A stretch of 64,000 nt of DNA from Solea solea (GCF_958295425.1 NC_081148.1:13933360-13997359), one strand, 5' to 3'; positions 13,514 to 27,074 are shown, numbered from the stretch's first letter. Program-made: numbers and translations. Notes: generated by a model from the sequence alone, not told the origin.

Positions 13514-13770
13514 CAATAACCTGCCTCCTCTTTTCTCCGGGTCCTCCGGTTTCCTCCTACAGTCCAAAAACATGCAGATTTGAGGATAAGGTATACTGGA
13601 CACTCTAAATTGACCTTCTCAGGAACATACAATTTTAAAGCTTATGTGACATCATGCTATACATCACATTTGTCCATTGTTGCCCCTATGTCAGCTGGGA
13701 TTGGCACAAGCGCCCCCCCATGACCCTCATGTGGAGGACAAAGCGGTAGAGGAAGGATGGATGGTTAACC
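13514..13770 (+). repeat. Dispersed teleost-type repeat, plus orientation
   Basis: Recognisable blocks occur in order: 'tcctacagtccaaaaacatg', 'actctaaattgac', 'tatgtcagctgggat' and a final 'gaggaaggatggatgg'. I know this family as very common in fish genomes, but I do not assign it a class. It is diverged and missing a central piece. Relatives lie at 37497-37765 (minus strand) and inside the LTR element at 50088-50285. Confidence 0.75.
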
Positions 13771-15784
13771 GTCCTCCATAGCTAACAACTGCTCAGTATT
13801 TTGGTATTGTCACACATTGTGGGTAAAACTGCCATGAAGTGCCATGGACACAGGAACAGGTTGTGGTAGTATTGTTAAGGAATACTGTTAAAAATAAATG
13901 TAACTTACTGGCTCTTCAGCTCGTTATCATTGTTATTTGACATTGATTAAAGAGAAACCTTGCTCTCACTTTTAATAACACGGCGTTTCCTGGGGGGAGA
14001 TGTCCTCCTCATCACATCTGTGACATTGTGATATCAAAGTCACAGTCTGAAAACTGACAGGTTTCCTGGGAGTGAGCTCTCTGTGCTGTGCACTCTGTGC
14101 CTTTTCACAAGGTAAACGTTTTACATACACAATCGAAACATTTATAACTCACTAGATAAAAAAGGAAAATACTGAAAAAGAATAATATGGTTCATTTAAA
14201 ATTCTGCCTCAGGCACCAGCCCTGCCTTGTTTGAAAGCCCACAGCAGAACTAAATGAATGAAGGGCAAACCACAATATGGACCGATTATTATATTGATTT
14301 TGTTTCATGCACTTTTTTGCTTGCGCACACTCTAAAGAAAACAACCATCCATTATGTTTAGCTGGAATCAGATTCTGTTAAAATTCTACACACCGTCAAG
14401 ACCCTTAACCTCGCAAAAGAGCAGGTTATTAAAATAATATCCAGCGAGCTAAATGTGAATCTTTCCTCCTGGTCATGGTTTTTTTTTTCCCTAATTGTTA
14501 GAGCAAAGACATTTTACAGCCAATTATGCAGGTTTCCTGGTGCTGGTGATTCTGCAGAGCATGTGTTTTGCAGTGGAAAGTTCTGGTATGTGAAGGTCAC
14601 CATTGTTCTCAAGCATGTTCAATGCCCCATGTCTACATTTTCAAAAACCTTCAAGGATTTCAAGGATGTCTCGTATAGGCTTCAACCCACCCATATGTAT
14701 TTTAGACTGGTTTAATCTGATTCACTTTAATGTTCCTTTCAGGGTTTTTGTTTTAATTAAAAGAAATAAAAGTGTTTTTTTACTCACATGTATATTTGCA
14801 TGTGATTCTTTTCTTGATTTCATTTAGCATGTAGTTAGAAAACATATGCATTCTATGCTCTACCATGTTCTGGCTAAAGTAGAAGTTTCTTCCTAAACTC
14901 CTCACATAATCATTAACATTTTATTTCTTTGTTGTTGTTTTTTTGCTGGTCCAAGCTGTTTAAAGCTGAACTGAAATATGGACAGTACATTTTTTATTTG
15001 CTTTGACTCGTGAAAATTATTTATCACCATTTAAATATATGCATTTCAAACCGATGATGTTGCAACTGCAAATTGATTGATGGGATATTTTGTGTGAATA
15101 TTTTGGCACTAAAATGAGCCCATAATATCACTTCACTTCCTACTTTGTGGAAGCTGAAAAGCCTGCACTTTCCAAGAAGTAGGCCAGCGCAGACAGTGAC
15201 AGTGACAGCGCCAGTGAAAACTGTCTCTCATTTGTGAGTCGACCACAGTCACAGGAAATGTCCGTCCACTCTGCAAAGACGTGTTGAAATATGAAAAATG
15301 ACGGCTACAGATTCATGATAAAAGGTAAAGAGACCTCAAGTTTTTCTTCAGCTGTGGGAGTTTAATTAAAGCATAATGTCCCTTTGGAAAAAAAACAAAC
15401 CAAACATGTTGGTTTTTCTCCATTAAGTCTCAGACTCCAGCTGCATCATTTGGACCACAGGCATAAAGCAAATAAATGATAAAACAGTCTGTGACTACAT
15501 TTCAAAGCACGCTGATAAGATGAACTCATCAGGACGGAAAATGTTAATAATCATTGTCACACCAAAAGTTTCCTGCTACACACGAGACACACGGACGCAC
15601 ACAGCGTTAAACCACAGTAACCATGGTAATGTGCATTACCTGACAGGGTTAGTTGTGTCTGACAGGGTGGTGGGTGTTGCATTATGCAGACGAGACATGT
15701 CAGCGCCACGCTGACAGTCATGCTGTGGGCAGTGACAGTGACCACCCTGACATCTCTCTGTGATGGTGGGGCGTGTGTGTGTGT
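13771..15784. other. Unique AT-rich DNA, nothing recognised
   Basis: I see no gene or mobile element. A (GT)7 run at 15773-15786 borders the next repeat. Confidence 0.55.
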
Positions 15785-16022
15785 GTAGCTGGTATTCCTT
15801 ATGTTGTGGGGACCTAAATCTGTTAACATGGTCACATTATGGGGACAAAAATCAAGTAATGTAATAATGTAAATACTACACTTTAAGGTGAAGACATGTT
15901 TTAAAGTTATAGGCTGAGGTTAGGGTTAAGAATAGGCCAGTAGTAGTTATGGTTAAGGTTAGAGTGAGTCTCCAGGAAATGAATGTAAGTCTATGCAATG
16001 TCCTCTGAAGTCATGGAAACCA
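15785..16022 (+). repeat. Dispersed 'tgtggggacc' repeat bounded by GT microsatellites
   Basis: The block reads from 'gttgtggggacctaaa' through 'attatggggacaaaaa', a tract of degenerate 'ggttagggtt' units and 'gaaatgaatgtaagtcta'. It has GT runs immediately on both sides. I recognise it as a repeat type scattered widely in teleost genomes and commonly flanked by GT runs. No coding potential. Confidence 0.7.
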
Positions 16023-16170
16023 GTGTGTGTGTGTGTGTGAGGTGTCTGTTGTACACAGAGCTCAGGTGCAACATGGGCAGATTTGTAAATGCTGATACAT
16101 GCTTTGCGGTGCCAAATGTATGTAAATGCTAATGTGTAATTGCTGCTGTATGTGTGTGTGTGTGTGTGTG
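16023..16170. repeat. Two GT microsatellites (16023-16039 and 16151-16170)
   Basis: Direct reading shows GT/TG dinucleotide runs of 17 and 20 bases, separated by about 110 bases of non-repetitive sequence. Confidence 0.9.
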
Positions 16171-19100
16171 AGATTACATGGGACGTGCAGTGTTGTGAGA
16201 ATGTTCCTAATGTATAATCAAGTATCATGCTTTTTTGCTTCTATCAACTAAACACTTTGTGAAAACTTTGTCTTGATATTTTTCCATTTTGACTTAAATC
16301 TAAGACGCATCATGACCCAGACTCATTTTAAATAAGCTTGTCTCATTTTCGGTGTTTCTTGCATAAGTCTGCTGCTTCTTTGAAAGTCCTCTTGCGACTC
16401 ATAATTATAGTTTAATGGGGCTTTAATGGGGTTAGAGATGGACATGATTAATTGATGTTTTGTGTCATATGGATTTTCAGACAGGGGGGCGGAGGATGAA
16501 CAGCCTGAAGTATTAGTTGGCTTGTTTGGAGTAAATTTTCTTACATTTCTGTTCCACTAAGACAGTTTTTGGTGCTTTACATTTGCACACAGCTTCACTT
16601 CCTTTATTCATCCTGCCCATAAGCGGTGGTTTGTGCCTTGTAGTTTGTAAAACTCGAGTGAAGTTTTAATTTGCACGACAAATTGGACATTTCAAACTGT
16701 CATCTTTCCCCACCATGCTTAGGCATATATAAATAAATAAACCTATTTGTAGCTCTGTAATTCCTGCTTGGATTTGGTGAATCCAAACCTTGAGATTATG
16801 TGTCACAACAGGATCAGATGTCTGTGCCACAGATTTTCCCAAGTACACACATCCGGCGTGAACACACAAGGCCACAGCGCGACCAGCAATGCTGCACACC
16901 GTGACTTATGTCTGCACAATAAACCATCTTTTAAAAAGACGAATTTCAAGCAGGCAGGCTGGGGATGTATGATAGATTAGTTGTGTCAGGTTTTATATCA
17001 CCCATTTAAGTTGTCATCCTCCACAGCAAACAGCCTTGGAGGGAGACAAACTTCAGCGGATTTCAGCACGACCAGCACTCTCCTTCCTCTCCTGATTGAA
17101 ATCAAGCTGTTGAATATGATTGAGAGATTACAGATGTATAACAAAAGCCAACTGCAGAGAATGGACTGCACATTGTAGACAACACATCATCTGCCTGTGC
17201 AGACATCATGTCCATTCCAGTGTGCCCCACTGTGTTTGTCCTTTTCCCACTAGGTATTCATCAATATCAGCCATTCTTAATAAACCCATTCTGGATTTCT
17301 CATCGTCTCTTATTTGAGCCTTACCTCTCGCGGCCCACCCAGCTGCATCCCCGCCTCTCTAATGGCATTTTCTCATATCAACTGGATTATCAAATCAAAA
17401 TTCCAATGATGGATAAATCTGCCTGAGCTGATGCGCTGCAGTGGCGTCTGCTGCTATCAATCACCGTGTTGCCAGGTGATTGTTTCCTGTTGAGATGTAT
17501 GACATTATGAGGTCTATTTGAAGGCCCAGCTGAGTAACAATAGCGACAATTGCTCAAAGTCACTTTTCAGCATCGTCCCCCTTTATGTAATCTATGCTTT
17601 CCTGGAAAAAAATTGTTTATAGCTCATTGTTTCTCTTATGCAAATTGTTCTCGCTATGAAGACCAGAGCCATTTTCTACCGTTCAGTCAGTCACAGGGTT
17701 GCTGTGGATCGGGAGGGTTCATGTCTAAGAAACCTGAGCCTAAATTGCCTCTGTGCCATGAGTATGTGAGTGTGTGTTGAGGGCTTAATGTGGCAGATAT
17801 TGCAAAGCGCTTACAGAGGTCGATACATCTATAAATACTGTTGTGTATATTGTAAGTGAACTCCATTTAACATGCACCATTCACTGTCTCTGGTTCTGCT
17901 CATCATTGCAGTATAGGAAGACACCACTTCTGCACAGATACACATGTTTTTTAAGCGTCTTTAAGGGTAAAACTATTTCAGGCATGAGATTCAGGAACAT
18001 CTGCTTGTTTCACAAAGTCCTTGAGACGAATGCAGTCAACAAAACTTGGCAGCGTGACTGCATCCACTTCTGTAAAGAAAAAGCAGGCTGACACCAGCAG
18101 CATGGGGTGAATATCGCTAACATGCAAACCACGGAAAATATTGAAAACAATGGAAAGTTTTGTGAAAAGAATTCAGCACTAAAACAAAAAGAGGAGCTGT
18201 GATGTTGACATTTTGACTTTCTAGTACTCAGCTCAGTAGTTGTTGTTACATTATTAAGTGAGAACTCAGTGCTCTGGGATTATCTATACACAGATGTAAA
18301 CAAAGACATTTTGTGTCTTACCAAAAATAATGACTACCCTACGTACACTGTTTTGAGAAATACTGACAAACAAAATGCTCCTTTAAGTATTGATATTTGG
18401 CTTTAGTTGTGTCAATATGTCACATCTGTCTCGTGTCATGTTTTCTTTTTTTTTATACTCATCACATCCAGTTTTATTGGCACAGCTTACGACGCTGCTG
18501 CTCCTGCTGCTGCTGCTGCACGATGATGCATTTTTTACAACAACCGGTTGATGAATGCACACTGCAGCCCATGGATTGGGACATTGTTTGCTGCCCTAAT
18601 TACCCACACCTTAACTCACCTTCTCAGTTAAACTCAGATCTAATTCTATTCTCTGTCAGATCGTCTTATCAGTTTACTGATTTAACGATTATTTAGTTTG
18701 CTCTCTGCCAAGTGATCTTTCTGTACGTTTGCCCTATTAGACTAACCGCCCGTGTGCCAAACCCTGTCTCCATCTACTAAACTGAATTTTTCAGTTTACT
18801 AGATTCAAGGTCACAACTTTGTTGTGTGGAGTCCTGTATATTTGAGTTCACCTGCACACAGAATAATGTTTCTTAATAAGAATTCAAAGGCTCTGTGTTT
18901 TTATTATCCTCGTGTCATTCTGAGCTGCGGCTATGGAATAATAAGAACCAGCCAAATCTGTCAAAAGTCTTTATTCAAATAGAGTGTTATAATAGTTGCT
19001 ATGTATTTATTTATTGTGCTGAACTTTGTTTTAAAACAAGACACATGAGGGAATGATGGAACAGCAAAGTTATTCTACTCGCCAGTTAAAATCTATTGCT

Positions 19101-20527
19101 TTGTCAGGACTTTATATTCATGATGGGTTTCTCTGTTGACAGAACTGGATCTGATCCTTGTGCAGCATAAGGAACCATAGTGAGCTCACTACATGCTGCA
19201 TTAGTGAGACCTTTGCGGTCTTATTATCTTATTTCAGGAATCTAATCATTCCTCAAGGAGACTGAATGAAACAATCATCAACATAAGCTAACTGAATTGT
19301 TTTTCTCAAAGCCAAAGTCTAAAAATTGCCATTAGCTCTTTGGACATCACTCATTTAGCATCCAATTTATCGAGATTGATATTTATTAATTGAACCTTAA
19401 AGCTGAGACTGCGTGCAACGTTCACCTGCAGCATTTTCAACATCCCCATGACTGCCCTTAGACTTACTATACATTCATTATTATTCAACATATGTGGAAG
19501 GACTTTTAATTTCACTATTGGATTAGTTATTCATTTTGTGCAGATTATATCATTTAATTAATTTCTTTTACAGTGTTGACAAAGTAGCACCTTGGGACGC
19601 TGACGTTAACAACTTGATTTGTTTCTATTCGCTGTAGAAACCTCTCAAAAAGCAGTCAATATATGTAGCAATGCAACTAAGATGATAAACACAATTTAAC
19701 GATTAATTCTGTCTTTTTTATACACTCTAATATTGAAATTAGCATGCACTGGAAGGCCCATTACCCGATTAAACACACGGGATGCAGGCAAGCTGGGCAG
19801 CCTTTAGACCCTGACTGAGTTTAGAATGAAATCCATGACTGAGAAATTCAAATTAAATTATTTGGGCATAAACGATGCAATTCCAAGGCTAACGTGACTA
19901 ATAATTGAACGGCAGTGCACAAAGCTATTCACATTTTAATGAATTTAACCAATGGTGTTAGATAACTTAAGATTTAAAAGCAATTTATTCACAAACCCAG
20001 AGACGCGCGTTTAACACACATTATGCACGTCACAACTCTCTGAAGTCATTCTTGCAAGAATCGAAGAAGTCGAGTCCCTGCTTTAAACCAAGCAAGTTAC
20101 AAGATCATTTCCCAGATATTCAACATTTAAATATAATAAAAAGACAATTATTTTGAACAAAGTTTATCATGTGTTTTACTCAACCAGTATAAGGACTGCT
20201 TCATAGTCCCATGCAACCGAAATGTTCATTAAAAATATATAATTAACATCAATAAAATGAAAATTAATAAAACTAAGAATACTGACATTAGGCCTACATT
20301 CAACCGTGGAAATGTATTTCAAATATGAACCTGAAAAAAAAAACAGCATGTTTCACGCACTAATCATAACTAGCTTTTAACCCAACAAGACGTTGAGATT
20401 TGAAGTGTTGAATGTAATTTCACACAGTCTAAACGCTAACTCATTTTTTAAGTAAATATTCCATGAGTCAAGGCATTCCGAGTTCAGTCTAAATCAAGTT
20501 AAGTCTTTTACCGACATTAGTTAATCC
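16171..20527. other. Long unique AT-rich stretch, nothing recognised
   Basis: No gene or known repeat family is visible over more than 4 kb. A short GCT-rich microsatellite lies at 18494-18519. Parts are complex, non-repetitive sequence that could hold conserved non-coding elements, but nothing in a single sequence can show that. Confidence 0.5.
18494..18519. repeat. Interrupted (GCT)n trinucleotide repeat
   Basis: Eight GCT/CCT units are read directly, with one CCT interruption. It falls in a 99-codon plus-strand open frame (18397-18696) that has no other sign of being coding. Confidence 0.85.
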
Positions 20528-21375
20528 TTAGTGCTCACGCGGCACAGATCAGTTCCGCAGGTGCACCTTTGGTAAATTACCACAGGAATAATACACAACT
20601 CCTTATATGGACATCCTGGGTGTGTGGGTGTTTAAAGGTCACATCTTCACACTTTACAAAATGCATTTTTTGTTGAGTCACAGTTAAGATTCATTTTTGA
20701 AACGGGTGTATAGTACAGACCCAAATGCTGCACAATACAGCGCAGGACAGTTGTTAAACGTATTTAATTAAACCACAGGCCGACAGAAACCAGAGAAGCT
20801 GAGGCAGAAACGCGGTCAGTGACAGAAGGCTGAGCTGAGATACAGGGTTCAGGGTTCAGGCAGAGGCAGGCCGGTCAAGGACAGCCAGGGTCGGAAATAA
20901 ACGTCAGAGATCTGGCAAAGGAGTGAGTGAAGAGCTGGAGTATATAGGGAGGGCTGATTGCAGGAAATGAGGAGCAGCTGTGATCACAGGTGAGTAGTGT
21001 TACCATGATGAGGAGGTGTGTCTTGGCAGGTAGAGTGGGGTGGAGTCAGGTGAGTGGAAAAATGCTGAATCAACTGTGACAATTTTATATCGCATATTTA
21101 TAAAAAAAAAAGAAGAAGAAACAATCATTGTGCAGAAGTCACAAAATAGACAGTTTGTTTGTGACTTAGACAAGCCAAGCAAAGCCAAGCAAACTTTGAA
21201 CTGTGGTGTATTTCCAAATTTCACAAATTCATCGTTTTTCATCAGATTATCTATTGTTTGTGCTGGGGAAAGAAATAGTATAAAACATTGCACATTCTTA
21301 TCACCTCTGTGTATAAGTTGTAACATAGGAATGTAATGTAAAAAATCAGCCTCAATGCTCTGTGTTTCTAAAGGT
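20528..21375 (+). repeat. Segment duplicate, copy 1, interrupted by an LTR-like insert
   Basis: Copy 1 aligns by eye with 22885-23272 in the same orientation. The shared blocks begin at 'agtgctcacg' and include 'acagatcagtt', 'ccttatatggacatcctggg', 'gaactttgaactgtg' and 'gtaacata'. In between, copy 1 carries about 375 extra bases at 20707-21081, plus a short A-rich stretch. The copies are clearly diverged, so the duplication or repeat-family insertion is old. This could be a local duplication or two members of an unnamed repeat family. Confidence 0.7.
20707..21081 (-). mobile_element. Probable solo LTR, minus strand, within the duplicated segment
   Basis: Read on the minus strand, the block starts TGTCACAGTTG and ends TACTATACA. 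It has a TATA-like 'ctatatactcc' near 20945 and a variant polyadenylation signal ATTAAA near 20765, in the right order for an LTR. The pyrimidine-rich text between them resembles LTRs I know from fish. The paralogous segment at about 23020 lacks the whole block, which supports insertion. No target-site duplication is visible and no internal retroviral sequence is attached. A non-LTR origin is possible. Confidence 0.5.
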
Positions 21376-22504
21376 AAAGTTTGCAACTTAAGTCAGATTC
21401 CAGTCAAGTCACGTGACTCGAGTCCCCCCCACCTCGGCACAAACTTACATAGTCAGTCACCTGAGGTCACTCTTACAACACATTTCTCACTTCACATTAA
21501 AAAGTGTCAAGGTAAAGTTTAAAGGTCATAGATGAAATTGCCTGGCGCCTGCAATAACCTTCAAGAATATAGACACAGGAAAAAAAATGGGTTATTTATG
21601 ACCCATGCTCGCGGCAAAATGAGCAAAGCACACATAGTAAAGCCATGCATATCTCAGGGCAGATAAACCAGGGCACTTCACGCATAATGAAATCACAAAG
21701 TCCCTTTGATTAAATTAAGGATCTTAAGTTGTGTTGCGGCTGAAAGAGATTCTCAGTCATGCGATCGATTCCCTTCGGCTTTTGACGTCTAGAAATCGAA
21801 GTCATTTCTGGAGAGGGATGTAAATAAACAATGCAACAGCGGGAGGGAAGATGCAAAAGATAAACCGGGAGGAAAGGGACTGATCTTTCTCCAGTGAGCA
21901 AGATAAGAGTTAAAGACTTCAGACGTACTGAAGAAAAATAGAGCCGAGTCAGTAAGTATTTAAAATTCCTTGTCTAAACACATACCAATGAGTTCACTGG
22001 TGTTTTTATTTTCTAAATAATAGACTACATGTTTAAAATACTTTCAAAAATTAGATTAGCTTGTATATATAATCCCTAAATCGAATTTATCAATCATTTG
22101 AATAAAGACTCAAATACATTTTGGCAAAGAATTTCACTCAACTAAAAACATTCAAAACAACACATTTAAAACCCATGTTATTGAGACTGAAATGTGTTGC
22201 AGTGATCATTTTAGTGAATGCGTTTGATTGGATTTTATTATTATATTATTACTTCCAAGGATATCAAACTTCCGATAGTGGTGGCACAGACATCATGTAA
22301 ATGTGTATGCGTTACAGACTGTGAAGAAACTTTGCACAATTTCTTTTTGTAAGTTTTTTACAATCCAAAAACAGTCCATTTTTGACACTTGTTTGAAGAA
22401 GGTGAATGTCTGCACACTGGTGTTTGGCAAAGTCACAGTGGGAAGCTCGTGCACTTGGCAGCTTCAACAGGATCATGACCTGCCTTATGTTTCTGAGGTT
22501 TGAT
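21376..22504. other. Unique DNA between duplicate copies, nothing recognised
   Basis: No gene is seen. The region may include the start of the LINE tail that is clear from 22505. Confidence 0.45.
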
Positions 22505-22735
22505 TTCTCTCCAGCACGTTCCCTGAGGTCATCAGAACAAAGACCCTCGATGACCCCGGTCACCGTTTTAAGACTCCAGGCAGCAGCCCCCGGTTATGGA
22601 ACTTTTTAGACAGGTTTAACTTAGGGTTGATCATTGCTTTAGTATTTATTTATTTTTTTTATGATTGTACAGCACTTAGTGATTTTTTTATCTGTGAAAA
22701 GTGCTATACAAATAAACTTTTTACTTACTTACCTA
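22505..22735 (+). mobile_element. LINE 3'-end fragment (C-terminal codons plus tail)
   Basis: A plus-strand frame near 22510-22605 contains ARSLRSSEQ followed by APGYGTF. These resemble the SRSLRSSDQ and AP(R)LWN blocks at the C-terminus of fish LINE polyproteins. The 3' tail follows with 'gtacagcacttagtgatttt', then 'agtgctatacaaataaactt' and short 'ttactta' repeats, the usual CR1/L2-like ending. It is heavily 5'-truncated, as is typical of target-primed insertions. Confidence 0.7.
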
Positions 22736-22884
22736 CAAACCTCAGGTGATGAAGAATGCTAACGTTAATATCATCACATGGTGTCTAAAGAAATGCGCTT
22801 ATTCAGTGACATGACCTTTGCAGTACAAGTGCCTGCTCAATGCTGGTTGCAGCTTTATTATTATTCCATCTTAACCAATAAGCC

Positions 22885-23272
22885 TAGTGCTCACGTGACA
22901 CAGATCAGTTCTGCAGGTGCACTCTTGGTAAATTGCCATGGTATTAATATACAGCTCCTTATATGGACATCCTGGGGTGTGTGTTTATAGGTCACATTTC
23001 GTTATGATTAATTTGAAAAACGGGAGGGGCCATAATTATGCAGCAGTCACAAAATACATTGCTTTTCTTTTCTTCTTGTTCATAAAAATGAGCCAAGTGA
23101 ACTTTGAACTGTGATGTACTTCCAAATATGACAAATGTAATCCGATTCTGTTTATATTTTCATCAGATTGCATATAGGTTGTGCTGGGGGGAAAAAAGGA
23201 CACAAGGCACTATACTGCATATTCTTATCGCTTCTGTGTATATGTTGTAACATAGTAATGGTCTGTGTTCTA
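22885..23272 (+). repeat. Segment duplicate, copy 2 (empty-site version)
   Basis: This is a direct-orientation relative of 20528-21375, about 2.35 kb downstream. It runs through 'gaaaaacggg' straight into the downstream homologous block, with no LTR-like insert. Confidence 0.7.
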
Positions 23273-23649
23273 AGGGTTAATTTAACTGTAAATACGGCGT
23301 TGTATGCCATGTTGTTAATCACAGTGGATTAAAGGGTCCACAGCTCTGAAATTCACTTCGGACCAACACTGCTAATAGAAGTCGAAGTCTGAAAGGAGTT
23401 TGTCACCCTTCATTCAGTCTCCATTATTCTGCCACCAGCTCTTGCTTTGAGTGAAATCCTGTCATGGTCTGTGCTTTGAGTGTGGATTCTCACTACATCA
23501 GAGGAAGAGCTTCTGGAGACCAAATAACAGCTTCATCCACTACACACTCTTTGTTATATGAATCCCTTTGTTGGGCCCATGACATCTTTCAAACGGCCTC
23601 ACTCGAAAAAAACAATCATTCATACAAATGACATTATTCAACTGTGAAG

Positions 23650-23695
<46 letters not shown>

Positions 23696-24809
23696 AACCC
23701 AAGGTGATAATCCACTTAATTTATGAGCAGAGGGAATATCAGTCAATGAAGACTCAAAGATTCCTCCTCTTTTCTGCGGCCATGGTGAGTTGTGAGAGGA
23801 AGTGTATTATTACCTGTTTACTACTGCTATTAAAGTGTGTTTCAGGTTATAGGAATGCAATTTGACAGAGCCTTCACCTGAAAGCACAGGAGTAAATGTT
23901 CACAGACACACTGTGGTCACACTGACGCCCTCCTGTGAAAGCGATTGCATTATCAATACACATGCAATCTTCTGCTCTTATTTTTTTGGTGCTGTAAAGA
24001 AGTAAGAGGAGTGTGTGATGTGCGCCGCTGTCGATGGCTCTCTATCAGGTCTTAATGTGGGGACAATTTATTGCCCGATGTAAATCTAAATCGGTTAAAA
24101 TTGTAATGGAGTCAACGTTATACCAGGTCATTAAACTGGGTCACATTTCATGGCTCTGACTATAGTTTTATTTATAGTGCTGAGTTTAATTTGTATGAAG
24201 ATGAAACCGAGTGTATTATGTTGCTTTTAAGAACATGTATAAGCTTGGCCCAGCGGTCAGACATGGACACTGTGCAAAGACTTCGGTTTATTTTCTTTAC
24301 ATTTTATCTTGTTGGCATCGCTGCATCAAACCCCAGGATCTAGTCCACGACCTGTGTTGGAGGTGTAAGCAACTGTAAACTGTCGGAAATGTCAGTAATA
24401 ACAGTCATAAAAGCACTCATTTTCTCCTGAAAGGCAGGAGTGAAGTGGGGTTATAGCTTTGTTACATGTGGTGTATGTAAAGCTTCACCACTGGACTTTT
24501 TCATTTTATGTATTTTAAGTTTTTTTTTTTCTGTTAAAGGAAGAAAGTTCTTTTGTCACCGAGGTTTTTTCTTCCTCCTCTTTAAATCCACTGATGTGCT
24601 CACTTTCTCTCCACCTATAGCTGATGAACACGTATTATTAGTGGTTTTTAATCGCCGTTTACATCCACAGTTCGAGGAACAGCTGGCACTTGCTGCATGC
24701 AGCTGTGAGTTGTGTGAGCAGGTGTGGGGAGTAATTGTTGTTCTTGTTGTAATTTTAAGTCTTTCAGATTTGATCCACATTCTCTCTTTGTTCAGTTAGA
24801 AATGACAAG
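23273..24809. other. Unique DNA, nothing recognised apart from a microsatellite
   Basis: No gene is visible. The longest open frame, 119 codons at 24440-24799 on the plus strand, is F- and L-rich and low-complexity, consistent with T-rich DNA. Confidence 0.55.
23653..23692. repeat. (GT)20 microsatellite
   Basis: Twenty uninterrupted GT units, the longest dinucleotide array in the window. Probably length-polymorphic. Confidence 0.97.
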
Positions 24810-24849
24810 TGAAGTGTATTAACTTAGATGAACACATTAACACAGCTAA
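24810..24849 (+). mobile_element. Diverged fragment of the same LTR family as the 43-52 kb element
   Basis: These 40 bases match the first 40 bases of the LTR at 43162 at 36 positions by my count. The match includes an exact 20-base run (24830-24849 versus 43182-43201) and begins at the LTR's terminal TG. Similarity fades beyond about 24905. This is best read as the 5' edge of an older, decayed or truncated LTR of a related family. Confidence 0.65.
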
Positions 24850-27074
24850 GTTTAGTCTTGAATGTGTTAAAGATATGCATTTCATTGACGATCTCTCAGG
24901 AGAGGGTTATTTTGGGGTTCAGATGCATTATTATCACCTATGACAGTTTACAACAGAGGTCTATAAGTTAGGCCTGGACACTGCCTTGTTTGGGCTCCGG
25001 TCAGGCCACAGAATGTATGTATCATCATCATGTATCATCATTAGAAATTAAATGTGTTACATTTTAAATGTTGCGCCGTTGTGATTTGGGTTGGGAGTTA
25101 TTGTTGACATGCAAATGGCGCTGTCTGAAGAAAAAACATCTTTGTTTGAGTGTAGCCGTTGGCTAAATTAATTCCTTATCAGAGTCAATGCAGCATGTTG
25201 AACTGGTACCAAAGGCAGTCCAGGCTCAGAACCGTCAGACTGATTAGCCTGTCAAACCTGTGATTTCAAGCTCGGAAATAGTTGCCCTTCTTTCTAATGT
25301 TTTTCACTCTTTTTCAAGAACCAAACAAAGCAAAGCCACAACTTCTACACTCTGCGGTGCCGGCTTTTGTACTGCAAACATAAAGAGCGTTTATGTCGTT
25401 TCCTTGTGTTGGATTTTCAGGGTTATTTTCTTTCTTTATTCTATATGCAGGTATTTGCTATTACAGCACAGTGCAGAGAAATAAACATGCAAATAAATAA
25501 TTTACCTGCGTGGCTCTGCAACTTTCAACAGTGTAACTTTTCCTCCTGTCTTCTTTTGTGTGGCATTCTTCATTAGCAGCAATTACTATGATTTCTGGTA
25601 ATAGTACTGCAGTGGGATGGATGATAACACCTTCATGTGTGCATCTGTTTTAAATATCTCTCCACTAACAGGGCTGGAGGAATCCATATGAAAAGTACAT
25701 ATTTCAAACTGTAGATAATAACCAAATCAAAGACAATAAAATATAGGCGACTACATTCAGCACACTGGAAAAATGATTATTATTTTTTTTAATTACAGCA
25801 TGTACAGTAAATTTCGTTCGGGGATAAATCCTCTATTCTGAGCAGCTCTGCAACATGAAACTAATCTAATTCTATTATACTTGTGTTGGTGAAGAAAATA
25901 AATGATGAATTTGGGTGAAGTTTTGAAAGAGTCTGTAACATGAGAGAAGCAGCTTGATCTGCAGGCTACGTCCTCATGCTCGTCATCTGTGATTCAAAAT
26001 ACATGACCACACGTCAGATTAAAGCTGGCAATATATAATTGATAAAAAAGGAGATAATTTTAGAAATGTTTTTGATTTATTTTGAAGTGATGATGATCAC
26101 ATTAATCCATCTCCCTTGAGCTAAATCTGGGATGAACGTTTCTGGGCGGGTTTTTTCTCCATGAACTCCTTTAATGCAGAGTTTGACTTGCAGATGTGCA
26201 GAACACAGTGTCAGGCAAGATAGTGGACACATGGGCAAAATACTGTATGACACTGTGATGCAGCTCATGGATCAGCTTTACTAGCTCACAGTGTCTTCAA
26301 TAAAAAAATCAATAAATGGCTGCATTACGAACCCCAGAACCCTTAGACACTTGGTCGGATTAAAGAATGATTACACCAGACTTAACATGAGAGGACACTC
26401 ACACTAATGCACATTGAATATTTCAGATCATACTGCTGTATCTATACATTGAAAACATTTAACTAGCAAAACACAGCTGACCTTTTATTTTGAAGTACAT
26501 AAAAAAAGTGTGTTTGTTTTTACAGTTGTGTCCATCACTGCTTATTTGTAAAACATGTGGCTTTGCTGCATTGGTTTTCTACATCTCTGGTGTTGATGTA
26601 TTCAGGATGTAATTATATCAATATATTGTAATTCTTTATTATAAGTATATATTTGTTATATGTATATACCAATAAATACAGACTCTAGTTTTGAGTCCAA
26701 TATAATATTTTTGCTTCTTTACACTACAAACATGTAAATGTTATGCACGATGCTCTTAGGAATGCATTAAATTTGATTTATCTACTCATTAGGGGCTGTC
26801 ATAATTCAATGAGTGGCTTTTTGCTTACTTCATGTGTCAGTATAGATAGTCCCTTGTAAAAGAAATATGCCCTTACCCTTGAAAAACAGGATAGATTAAT
26901 GTATGTGACGATGTGATGATGGATTCAAATGTTGAGAATACACAAGAGACGGCCATTGGTGAAAGGAGACATCTTAATCAAAGTGTCTACATTTCACTTT
27001 GATCTGATGCAGACACATAAAACAGGAAAAATAAGTTACAGGCAAAAAGTACTTGGCTTTATGAACACGCACGA

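Noticed and set aside
21000..21386. 128-codon minus-strand frame
   Set aside because: It spans the junction of the LTR-like insert and the duplicated segment, so it is a chance fusion of unrelated repeats.
24440..24799. 119-codon plus-strand frame
   Set aside because: The translation is dominated by F, L and S from T-rich DNA, with no domain or plausible start context.
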